A DNA stretch of 64,000 nucleotides, taken from contig JBNGIQ010007717.1 in assembly GCA_049999765.1 (NCBI GenBank), positions 1 to 64,000 on the forward strand, read 5' to 3'. Positions 1 to 13,538 of the stretch are shown here, one piece after another (the first letter of the stretch is position 1; the number at the start of each line of letters is the position of its first letter). The DNA is from Phaeoceros laevis (Eukaryota > Anthocerotophyta > Anthocerotopsida > Notothyladales). The notes below the pieces were generated by a model. The model ran no database searches. It was not told the origin of the DNA and saw only the letters and a program-made list of their open reading frames with translations. The position numbers were made by a program, and so were the translations under genes.

Positions 1-752
1 AATAAGAAATAAAACAGAGGCATCTGTGCCTCGTCTCGGTTTTTACCACAGGAAATTACCTTCTTCTTCTCCTTCTCCTTCTCGACCACAAGCTTGCCAG
101 TGTTCAAAATGGCTGGGCGGGTGGTGTGTCCGACTGCTGGCTCTTGTCCTGGTAAGGGGATCACTTGGGTCTCTACCTTAAAATCTTCTCTCGCGAGTGG
201 CAACTGATGATGCCCTAAATCTTGCACAAAGAAATGTTTACCTAGGCATCATCAGTGAGTGACATGAGCTCTCTCCCCATTCGATTCCCTTGGTCAATGC
301 TAAACATGTATGCTTCCACCTGCACATGACCTGTATTGGATAAGAGAGAGATGTTTGTCCAAACCCCTTAAAAGTCCATGTCCATGTCGAAACTGTCAAA
401 CGGCCTACATCTCATACACAAAGATTGATGACATACATGTCCCAGCCCAGAGAGCTGTTCATATCGAAGGTCTACACATTCCTGCACTTCTCATGTGCTT
501 GGTTTCAAAGATGTACATGTTACCCACCCATGAAGACTTTCACCAGTGGGAGCAGCATCAACTTGAAAGTTGAAGGTTCTGATTCGGAGCTCCTGAGTCA
601 TGCATCAAGTCGGAACCAATGGCAAGCTCCAAGGTCAGCACCTGTAGGTCTACAGAGCTTAAAATGGCATAGACATTCTAGTTTGTTATATGCATCGCTG
701 TTTCGAAGTTGAGAGAGGGAAGGAACAAGGCCAGGCATTCTCCAGCTTGAAA
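1..752. other. Gene-free left edge, 3' flank of the dioxygenase gene
   Basis: No open frame here resembles a protein family. The short frames lack ATG-anchored codon structure and overlap on both strands. The right part presumably holds the 3' UTR of the minus-strand dioxygenase that ends at 753. A short TTCTTC/CTTCTC pyrimidine-rich run lies at about 60-85. Nothing else can be supported. Confidence 0.5.
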
Positions 753-2246
753 TCACAGCCGAAGAGTGTTGATGTTGCTCTTCCCATCCAGCTTTTTGCC
801 GAAGTAGAGGGTGATATAATCACTGAACAGCACCTCCCTGAACACCGCCGGGTTGGAGCTGCTCACAAGCTCAGGAGCAGGCTTAACAACAGCATCCACC
901 TTGGGCTGGAAGAAGGTGGCCATGGACACTCGCTCTCTTGTGCTATTCACAACAGCTCTGTGCTCCACGCTCTTGTACTTGGAATTACTCACAACCTGAT
1001 GAGACATGGTGCCCAGCACTCATGAGATGCCAGTCACCAGAGGAAGCGATGTTCCATATATAATCACGCAGCTCCTCACCTCACCTATGCTAGACACTAC
1101 ACATATTATTACCTCCAAGATGTCCGCAACGTTGATGACAAGAGCACCTGGTACGGGATCCACTAGAAGCCACTCCCCTTGATGTCTGATTTCAAGACCA
1201 GAGACGTCAGAGCTCTGGAGCAGCACAGAGAGGTACCCACCATCCGAATGCGGGCTCAGCCCCAGAACCGAGTCCGGCTGAGGGCACGGAGGGTAGTAGT
1301 TGATGCGCAGGGCCGCCATGTGGTCTTCCCCTCCAAATAAATCATAGCAGTAGGAGGGACTCAAACCCAAGCTGAGCGATATGATTTCCAACAGCTGTCG
1401 CACAACCTGCTGCAGTCCGGTGCTGTAACGATCTATGATGTCCCTACAAGCAGGCAAGGCAAAAACAACCAAGAATTCACATCACCCGGTCAGTGCTCAG
1501 AAGTGCAACAACTGTGGCTAGGTATGCTTGCTACAGGTGCCTTGAGTCTCGTCTCGTCTCCTACGGAGCTCCCTACCTGTAGGCTGTGGGTTTTCTGGGC
1601 CATTGAATGTCCACTTTCTTCATGGATTCGGGGATGAGGAAGTGGCCCAAAACATCCACCCAGTCTGATGGAGCGCCTTCGTGTTCAAAGACTCTGCCGT
1701 AGCCCTGGAATTCTCCCGGCCTGATTGCAACCTCCTGTTTCACTTCGAAAGGCTGATTGAAAAACTCCAAGGAGACTCGAAGGGCGTCCTCTAAGACAGA
1801 CTCGGGAATTCCGTGGTTCACCACCTGCGGAAGCAGTGATCAGTGACAACCTGCCACTTTTAAGACCTGTTCTTATACGGACACTACGTAATTCAGGACA
1901 ACCTTTCCGCAGCAAGAGAGACCTGGAAAAAACCCCACTCCTCGCAGGCCTTGCCAACTTCATCCTTCACCCTGTCTCTGTCGTGCCCCGCTGTCCAGCC
2001 CGATAGATCGATGACGGGAACTCCCTCTTGAACTTTCTCACCGCCTCCTTTCGATGGCGGCAGTGTTCTGAGAAATCTGCTGGGCACTTGCTTCACTCCA
2101 GATTCGGAGATGGTCTGCACCAGCTTCTCCTTCTGCCCGCTCGAAGCATGGAAACCATGCGATTCAAAGCCATACAAGGTTCCACCTTCACCATTTTCAG
2201 TCTTGGAGCTGCCATTTGCAACGGCGGCTTGGTCCTCTTCCGCCAT
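753..2246 (-). CDS. 2-oxoglutarate/Fe(II)-dependent dioxygenase
   Basis: A plant 2-ODD of the DOXC class (flavonoid, hormone or specialised-metabolism type oxygenase), expected to be cytosolic and to use 2-oxoglutarate, O2, Fe(II) and ascorbate. Four exons on the minus strand: 2246-1923, 1824-1577, 1443-1113 and 995-753, all with GT-AG borders. They sum to 1146 nt, or 381 aa, a normal length for the family (330-390). The N-terminal DIOX_N region reads GVPVIDLSGW, then EEWGFFQVVNHGIP across the first intron. The catalytic jelly roll has LRINYYPPCPQP, the iron ligands H and D in GLSPHSDGG, and the third His in SVEHRAVVN, followed by the 2-oxoglutarate-binding Arg and Ser in RERVSMATFF. The first ATG in frame lies at 2246 just upstream of an acidic leader. 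Substrate cannot be assigned; similarity to norcoclaurine-synthase-like and SRG1-like enzymes is general. No neighbouring pathway gene is seen. Confidence 0.93.
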
Positions 2247-2360
2247 GGATAGTGTACAGTGTCCCCGGGAGAATCTGTCTCACCTGGCCCAGCAACTAAG
2301 GCCGAGTCAACGCAAGACGCCACGAATGGGCGGGTCTTAACGGGACGAAGAGGAACTGGT

Positions 2361-2715
2361 GCGTAAAATGTCTTCTTCTCCATCTCCTTCCTCAGGTTCC
2401 TTCCAGGTGCCGGGCAGCCAGCACATGGAGTAACGAGCGTGAATCGTCAAAGAGAAGAGCTCTGGAGATAACGTGTCTCTCACGCAACAGAGCCCACATA
2501 TCTTGTTCTCATGCCCGGCTCAGTTCTCCGAGGTAAAATGTCTCCTTCTCCTTCCTCAAGTTTCTGTCCAGATGCCAGAACTTAGATTGACGATGGTAAC
2601 ATCTTAAAGATGGCGTCACGAGAGATATTCTTTAGAGAGTCATGGAAATAACCGTGTCTCTCACCGAACAGCTGAGAGATGTGCTCTCAGGCTCAGCTCA
2701 GTTCTCCCTGACAGA
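2361..2715. repeat. Diverged two-unit direct repeat, about 170-180 bp per unit
   Basis: In the 5' flank of the dioxygenase gene the block beginning gtaaaatgtcttcttctcc (about 2363) recurs as gtaaaatgtctccttctcc (about 2533). Each copy continues with a TTCCTCA(A/G)GTT stretch, a (gat)aac(c)gtgtctctcac block (2467 and 2647) and a gctcagttctcc block (2518 and 2695), in the same order. The copies are clearly diverged. The unit holds no convincing open frame. It may be a duplicated promoter or 5' UTR segment. Confidence 0.65.
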
Positions 2716-2985
2716 CACTCAAACAACTTCTAGGCTCCTGAACCCAATTATCTCTATGTACAAGAAAGTTGATTGTTACGACTGCTTTTGACGGAGGCAC
2801 AAATCTATGAATCCTGTACATGAGAGTGAGGGCACAACCACAGCTACAGGTCTCCTAGCAGCAAGATAACACAAGCTCTACCTCGCTGAGTTGACAATGA
2901 ATGTAGCAGGGTGGAGGTGGGTTCACCGCTGACGCCAACCTTTCTCAAGTCTGCACTCCTAATGGTATAAAACGGTAGGAAGTGA

Positions 2986-5400
2986 TCAGATATACCGAAG
3001 AAGCCGAGACAGAGTCAGAGCACCCGGTCCGAAACCATCTATTGAAGCTCTTGCAGCTGGATATTCCGTCCTGGTAGTCATACTACTCAGAAGAGTAGAA
3101 ACAAGCATTTGGTTACGAGATTAAAGAGGCATGTCAACAAGGGAAGACACCAAACAAGTACGTGTAAACATGTTGGAAGTAGCTTGCAGTTACCTGCTTC
3201 GCACAATCACACAAGGCATGCCAACTTGTGTAGCAGCTTGTATCCCAACATGACCTCCTGAGAGAAGGATACACTTTTGGGCCTCCACTCCAGCAGCTTC
3301 GGCTCCCGCTCTTAGTGCAGCCACTACCTTCTTCGACCTGGGAGATTCGAGAAGCCAGATATTGGGTACTTAAATGCCAGAAGCGAGTGCAGGATGTGCT
3401 GGAAGGAAGAAAGAAGGAAGGAAGCTTACACTTCAGGGAAACTTGAGTCAAGTTCAACACTCAGTCTCAATATGGAGGCGACTTCTTCTGCAAGGCGTTG
3501 CTTCTCTGCAACAACTGCTTGAGGTCCAGCAAAGGGTCATGAAGACTTGGATGAAGGAACCATGACCCAGTGGGATAAACAACAACAGATAGGGGTTTGA
3601 CACACACCAGCTTTTGCTGCTTCAGCGGCCAGTTGCTCGTCTGTACCCTTCAAAATGCCTGACCCAAAGACAACTTTACCGTATGCGCTGTTCTCCACTT
3701 CAAAATCACCAACGACCTTAACTTTCTTCAACCGTTCTGTGCCCAACTTGTCCACGATTAGGCTGCGCCAACAGCCAACGAGATTTCCTTAAGCCACAAA
3801 GACGTCGCGAGGACCTGAAATGTGGAAGTAAATGCGCAGCATAAGACCAGGAAGAATGGGGTTAGACCTTGCCACGTAATCTCCACTTCTGCTGTATGCG
3901 GTTATGATGACCAAGGGCAAGCCAGCCTTCAGCACCTCGTCAACAAATCTGAAAAGCACTTGGAGAAGATACGCCAGTCAAAATACACATGAGGTTACCG
4001 TTATATCCAGGCTGCCAGCAACACATTCTGCTACTACTGTGCATTCAGACAGGAAAGAAGGCCTACAGCTCACTTGTCAACCCCAGGCCTCAAGGGCAGA
4101 TCTTCTGTAGCTGCTAGCTCCTGCAGAGCAATTTTCTGCAGTCATGTGCAAACACATTAATAGGGCCCCTGCTAGGTAGATTCTGATCCACCACACTAGA
4201 AGTGAGTGGTTCTGATACTGTCCTGCTTCCCTGCTATTGCTTGCCTACAGTACAGCTAAATACCTTAGTTTGCAAGATTTTGTCAACAAATTTATCGTTT
4301 TCATCAGTTGGTAGAGACGTCGGCCACCCAATCTGCATGGAAAAGCCTACAGCGGTCACGGGCTGAACTGAAATACATCCTGCGGTAGGGGCGTGAGCAA
4401 GTAACAAAGCCCAAAGAAACATGGAGAAGGGGGTTACCTGATTGAAGAACAATGAGAGCATTTTCTGTTCCACGCCTCCGCTACGCCTGCTACGTGTGCT
4501 CACACAGTTATTGCCTAGTACTGGTGGAAATCTGAAGCTCTAATCCCTGCGGGCTCTGTTGTCCTTTTACCTCAAGAGGTCAGCGTAGACAGGCTCACTC
4601 CAATTTGCACAGTCTAGTCCCAGCTGCTGGAAACCTGCAGTGTTTCCACAATGCGAGCCAAGTCTTACACAAATAAGTGATGTCGATGTGAATGTCAGGA
4701 AGTTCGGTAGACAGACTGGTTTTCCTGGTTGCGTCTCAGGAAGTGAGAGGGCCCAAGCTGAACAGGTAGGGAGATTTGAGTAGGCCCACCTACATTGAAG
4801 GCCTGACGATGACCGAACCTATGCACGTCTGACAGAACCCTGTGGCATGAACATCAGTGACATACTCAAAGTCAAAAGTAGGACGGGGCTTTGTTCTGGC
4901 ACCATTCCTATAGTTCCTCCAAGGCAAGTCATCCAGGATGCTGATTGAAAGAGGTCCAAACAGCCAATTTGACACGCTCACACCATATGGACACATATGT
5001 GCATCGCCACAAGGCAAGCAGCTCAGTTGTGATCTGAGAAGGAAACAGGGGTACCATTCATTCAGGGAATCCGAGAGACGACTTCAATAGCTTACCCTTC
5101 AACCTCCACAAGAACTGCACGGTCCGGGGTAGGCTGATTCCCGTTCTGAGTAGCAAAGAGTCTCCCCTTACCAGGCAGTCGCACAGTCCCTGCATTCCTC
5201 CTTGGCTGCAACCGGTGGTGTTGCCATGGTGCCTGGGCACGTCCACTATCCTCCACCTGAGAACAGGCGCTGCCTACAGCTGACCCGTCCCAAGGCAATG
5301 AGTGCGCTAATGCAACCGGTGTCCAGCCACTGTACTTGAGTGGAGGGTGCTGCTGGGAGGGGAGGGCAGGGAAGAGCGGGCGAATGGCCAGCATGTCCAT
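2986..5400 (-). CDS. HAD-superfamily hydrolase-like protein, plastid-targeted (At5g45170-like)
   Basis: Eleven exons on the minus strand: 5400-5096, 4839-4790, 4634-4571, 4486-4438, 4332-4264, 4135-4074, 3948-3868, 3762-3608, 3514-3430, 3337-3194 and 3082-2986. The phases agree and the sum is 1161 nt, 386 aa. The order of conserved blocks matches the Arabidopsis HAD-like protein At5g45170 as I remember it: QAFNVGFQQLGLDC, QIGWPTSLPTDE, ITAYSRSGDYVA (motif II Thr), VKVVGDFEVENSAYGK, EKQRLAEEVASIL, CILLSGGHVGIQAA, GMPCVIVRSS and a final DGFGPGALTLSRL. The N terminus (MDMLAIRPLFPALPSQQ, Ser/Arg-rich, few acids) looks like a chloroplast transit peptide; an in-frame GTG at 5442 was rejected as start. 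Oddity: motif I reads LVEVEGVLSDV, so the usual nucleophile Asp of DxDG is Glu. Fold assignment is firm, activity is not. Substrate is unknown. Confidence 0.9.
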
Positions 5401-6899
5401 TCTGACCCAGCTCTCAAGAATAATCAACAGATAGAGACGCACAATTGGCAGATGGATATCGCAATGACACGCCCCTGGCAGCCCCGTACTGTCTCCACAC
5501 AGCGAGACAGGCGGTCCCGGGAAAGCCTACCAGCTGTATTACCAAGGCAGAGCTTCCAGCTTGGGTAGCCATAAGTGAGCGCCTGGAGAAAAGCCGGCTG
5601 CCTAAACCGTATGTCAGCACTGGTGACATAGGTACACTAACCATCAGTAGATTCTGTACTGCGCACTTCTGTTTTCTTTCTAGCCTTCTCCCGCTAAGTT
5701 AGCGGGTAGAACAAGGACCAGCGGCTACCCAAGAGGTCTGGCCCTCGGAGTGGTGCATTGCAGCATAAGGGGGAGCAGACGTTGTATTTGGAGGAACTTT
5801 GAAGGGCGCTCAATTGCGTCAAATTTGTCGCCCTCAACCGTACAGGCGCTGGGCCAGAGTCGTGTGGGCTTACGGCTCTGGATTCGCCTTGAGCCCTGAG
5901 ACCGGGACAGAGTTAGCACTTTGGATGCTTTTCAATGGAATCGCTGCACTGGCGCTCTGTGATTTGCAAAGGGCATAAACAACAGTAGAGCCTTTGGAAA
6001 GCGAGTGCTGGTGCGTGTACCAGGTTTAGCCACCTTTCAAAAGCGTCCTGGTGAGGCGGAAGGGAGCAATTTCTCCTGGGGTTTCGGCTGGATTCCGTGT
6101 TCTGACTGGACTTCTGCCCTGCTTTGTCTGGCTTGACTCTTTGTGCAGGTGCTGCACATGGACACAAGTGATGCTGTGCGTCGTCGAGATTTGTTCAATT
6201 GCAACGAGGTGGAAAAGAACCTGGCAGCTTCCTTATCTGGGATGCCTAAAATCGGCTGTCCCTGATTAGGCTACGAGGATCCAGGCTCTCGGATGTGCGA
6301 TGGGGGGAACGTCGCGGTGTGATACCAGTAGCCACGCCTCTGGCGTTTCCAAAAGAAGCTGAGCATCAAAAGAACGAGGTAAGGACACTTCGTTTTCATG
6401 CTGCTTGCTGGTTTGTGATCTATCACTCCTATGCAAAGGACTCAAAAACTGCAAAACAGTTAGCCGGTGCAGGGTGCACGTTCTGTAGAGCATTCTGGTG
6501 GGATAGTGAAGGCATCAGGCATAACGGTAACAGGTTACTATCAAAAGGTTTCAATGGAAGACGAGGTGCGGAGGACCGAAGCCATGACAAGAGTAGAAAC
6601 AACACTTCTGCGTGCACCGACCGGCGTAATTTCAGACTGCCATAGAAGGTGGCCATTTATCATGCATAAAATGTCATATGGACACATGTACGAATTTGAA
6701 GGGACATGCCCCTGGGCCCCGGATGCTATGCAGGTAAACCAGGTCCCAAGTCTCATTCCCAGGTTCTAGAGCTAGTGCATGCATTCTGATCACGTATAGG
6801 TCCAAATCCAACCAGCCAGAGTGATAGAATTGTGATGAATTGGTGCATGCAGGGTTGTCAGGTTTGCACGAGAACCTCGGTCCGCCTGCCAACAGCAAA
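5401..6899. other. Spacer between divergent HAD and CFAP157 genes
   Basis: This 1.5 kb lies between the ATG of the minus-strand HAD gene (5400) and the ATG of the plus-strand CFAP157 gene (6900). It should hold both promoters and 5' UTRs. The frames present are short, start mostly at non-ATG codons and match no family I recognise. A 5' UTR intron for either gene cannot be excluded. Confidence 0.5.
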
Positions 6900-8519
6900 A
6901 TGGCGCCAAAGAAGAAAGGAAAGGAGAAGAAGGAAAAGCAAGACCCAATGGCCCTCATCAAGGAAGAGTTGGCCGCACTGAAATCAACGATGATGTCGAA
7001 GCAGCTTGAAATCGTGTGCCAGGCTGAGAAAAACTCAGAGCTTCAAGAGAGATCCATGTACTTGTGCACGACAGTTGAGACAATGAGCTATGAGGCTCAA
7101 ACAGAAATCTCAGGTCTGCAGGAGGCTATCTTCCATGTCACAGCCGAGCGTGATGTTCGAGAGGCCAAGCTCATTGCTTTGGAACAGGCGTTTGCTAACT
7201 TAAAGTTGGAGAAGGAAACGGAGGTCTCGTCACTCGTACAACAGCTTGAGAAGATGAAGGATGGGTACGAATTCAGGGTGGCTGATCTGCAGTTGCAGCT
7301 GGACGATGCGCATGTGGAGTTGCGAGACATGCATGATTTTTCCATGAAAAGAGCTGCTATAGAAGCAGAGATTGCTGGGCTGCACGAGCAGCTTGAGAAA
7401 GAGCACAAGCAGCACCAGGAGGTGCTCGGTGATGCAGAAAGGGCTGCGGTGCAGGAGAAGGACAGGATGAAGACGGAAATGGCCCGCAAGATTCAAGAAA
7501 CCATTGAAGAAATGGAGAGATTGACTGACCAGAGACTCCATGAGAAGACAAAGAAGGCCATGGCCGAGAACGAGCACATGACCATGGAACTGGCGTACCA
7601 GACCAGGCAAACTGAGCTGCTCCTGCACAAAAACGAGGCTTTGGCACAGGAAAACGTCAACTTCCATCGAACTTGCCTTCTGAACAGAGAGATCCAAGAC
7701 GACCTGACAAGGAGAGTGCACATGTATCAGAAGACCATGCGACTGCTTGTCTTCAAGCTGCGAGCGCTGCAACACTCTGAAGAGCAGCTAAGGCATCTCA
7801 TCTACGAGTCCGAGATGGAGAACGAAAGGCATATCCACGACCAGGAGGCACTGCATCATCTGGTGGACCCCCACGGACACCCGGTCCGCAGAGATTCGAA
7901 GCTCAAGGACATCATCGAGGAGAACTCCAAGAGGGCCGGCCATGTTGGTGAAGAGGCTGTCAAGTTTTTGTATGCCTGTGTGGAAGACATGGAGCTTGAA
8001 AGGCTGACAGAAACCGACGGGCGTCCTGAGAAGGGCGCCCAGCTGCCAAAGAGCCTGAAGACGTTGGAGGATCTCGATACTCGGCAACGCCGGGCACTCA
8101 TAACAGCTTTGATTCGCAGCGCCATCTCTTTGAGGGCTGTTACCGACTCCACCGTCATTCACCGTCCAGACAGCGATGCCCTCCAGGGTGGAGAGAAACA
8201 CATCAAAGCTGGAATGGATCAGATCTTGGCTCTGGATGTGGATGCACTTGGACTGGACAACTCCAAAGTTCTTGGTACCGCAAACAAGAATCCAGTTTCA
8301 GTGGGGGTGCAAGTGGATAGCAAAGAATTGCAACCCAAGCATGTGCGGATCGTGAAACACCACCACAAATCAGATCATCCAGTCAGTCCAGGATTGCCAT
8401 CCCCGGAACCTAAGGGTGCCCCGGTTGTGGGAACAAACCATTCTGATGGGTCTCGTCGTCCAGATCTTCGTCTCCCAATTGTTGCTGGTCACCATTTGTC
8501 CAGTCCAGCTCCCCAGTAA
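6900..8519 (+). CDS. CFAP157: Cilia- and flagella-associated protein 157-like coiled-coil protein
   Basis: Intronless, 539 aa. The first ATG with a sensible leader (MAPKKKGKEKKEKQ) is at 6900; the same Lys-rich MAPKK start is typical of CFAP157. Residues of about 15-310 are almost unbroken heptad coiled coil. The best landmark is EKDRMKTEMARKIQ followed by TKKAMAENEHMTMELAYQ and then MRLLVFKLRALQ, which parallels the DKDRLRKEI / TKRAIKENNGITLQMA / ILMLTKKCQ order that I recall from animal CFAP157. The C-terminal part (about 400-539) is low-complexity and basic, with VGVQVDSKELQPKHVRIV. In animals the protein works at basal bodies and in the sperm axoneme. In a plant it implies flagellated sperm and male-gamete expression (inference). 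A related basal-body factor such as BBOF1 is the alternative. Confidence 0.8.
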   Translation: MAPKKKGKEKKEKQDPMALIKEELAALKSTMMSKQLEIVCQAEKNSELQERSMYLCTTVETMSYEAQTEISGLQEAIFHVTAERDVREAKLIALEQAFANLKLEKETEVSSLVQQLEKMKDGYEFRVADLQLQLDDAHVELRDMHDFSMKRAAIEAEIAGLHEQLEKEHKQHQEVLGDAERAAVQEKDRMKTEMARKIQETIEEMERLTDQRLHEKTKKAMAENEHMTMELAYQTRQTELLLHKNEALAQENVNFHRTCLLNREIQDDLTRRVHMYQKTMRLLVFKLRALQHSEEQLRHLIYESEMENERHIHDQEALHHLVDPHGHPVRRDSKLKDIIEENSKRAGHVGEEAVKFLYACVEDMELERLTETDGRPEKGAQLPKSLKTLEDLDTRQRRALITALIRSAISLRAVTDSTVIHRPDSDALQGGEKHIKAGMDQILALDVDALGLDNSKVLGTANKNPVSVGVQVDSKELQPKHVRIVKHHHKSDHPVSPGLPSPEPKGAPVVGTNHSDGSRRPDLRLPIVAGHHLSSPAPQ

Positions 8520-8927
8520 CCACTTCCGTTCTGTGTGTGGGCCTACCAAAGCTTTGTCCTCGACATTAATATGGTCCCATAGGTAATGGACGTATGTCAT
8601 AAGTGACCTACGGTTTGTAAGTCCAAGCAGGGAAGGCTTGTGCTGGGCCGTTGGGAAAGGTAGGAAATTTGAATCCATGTCGTGATTTGCCTGTACGGAT
8701 CCACCGCAGTCTTTCATTTTACTCGTCTACTCTGGCAGGATGCTGCTAGTCAGGAACTTCTCACTCTGAATTATTAGCATAAGTGCCTCAAATGCTCGGC
8801 CTCTTTATTAAAATGGGCAACTAAAAGGTTTGCATCCAAATTCCACATTGCTAGGTCTTTCGTCCCCAATCCACATGTTGACCAATGTACCTGTTGTTAG
8901 TAATTGCATAATATATTGGAGAAGTTA
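8520..8927. other. 3' flanks of CFAP157 and of the subtilase (convergent)
   Basis: About 400 bp between the CFAP157 stop (8519) and the subtilase stop (8928). It should contain both 3' UTRs. AATTATTAGC and TTATTAAAATG stretches near 8770-8815 could serve polyadenylation, but no single signal can be assigned. AT content rises sharply towards 8900. Confidence 0.45.
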
Positions 8928-12655
<3,728 letters not shown>

Positions 12656-13538
12656 GTTTGAGGCTGGAGCAGCTGCAGCAGCAGGAGGAGAAAGCGTGAA
12701 GCGCTTTCTATTACGGCCTGGCGACTCATGCCCAGGCCTGTGATCAGGGCACTAGGCCAACATTATATAGCTCATCGGATGACCTCCACCAAGCACATCT
12801 GGCGCGGTCCAACCTACATTCAAGAGAATCCTACATTCAAGAGAATCCTGCTTGACTTGGGAGGCTACCAAATATTCCTAAGAAGGGTCCTCTTATCGAT
12901 GCTAGCAAGCTCCAGAGACAGACGCCTTTTTGATGTGGCGCTGCCAGTTGCAGATTCGTCGCGGGGGAATCAATGGAGCTTAATTTTATCTGGTTAAACT
13001 TTGACCGCGCAATACAGTAGTTCACATTCTGCGAGACATTCTGTTATGGGAACTATTGCACGCTCGTCACAGGGTCGTCCTCAGACTTAATGTGAAAAAG
13101 CTTCCCAGGCGAAATCTGTGTGGCACCAGGTTCTCCTCCAGGTGCTGCAAATGATGCGCAGGAGGATGGCTGGCTGTGTCGATTAGACTCGATACGCCTT
13201 CACCATTTCGCCGTTTCATCGGGCATCTGCTCTGAGCAGAGGTTACCCTTTGTTACTAGGGGTACTTCGGGGGCTGAATCTGGGGGTCAGTCGATCGTAC
13301 AGCTCGACTTGAACTTGTCCAAGTCAAGGCCTTGAGTTTCACAAGAAACACCAGGATGCGTTGTCAAATCAAGGACAATTTCAACGGCGCCTCAGTTTCG
13401 GAAGCGGCTCTGGAATTCTCAAATTCTTGCGGATGGAAATGAAAGGAGCTCGAGCTGTTGTAGTTGCTACATGAGGCTTTTTTACGTATGAAGAGGCGCA
13501 GGTGTGGTCAAGCCAAAAGCTGAACCGAAGCAGGCGCC
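12656..13538. other. Spacer between divergent subtilase and E(z) genes
   Basis: Upstream of both the subtilase ATG (12655, minus) and the E(z) ATG (13539, plus), so both promoters should be here. A perfect 17-bp tandem duplication, ctacattcaagagaatc twice, sits at about 12811-12846. No protein-like frame was found. Confidence 0.5.

Noticed and set aside
7097-7775. Minus-strand open frames of 130, 181 and 96 codons opposite CFAP157
   Set aside because: They are antisense shadows of a Glu/Lys-rich coiled coil, giving Leu/Ser/Cys-rich translations with no family features.
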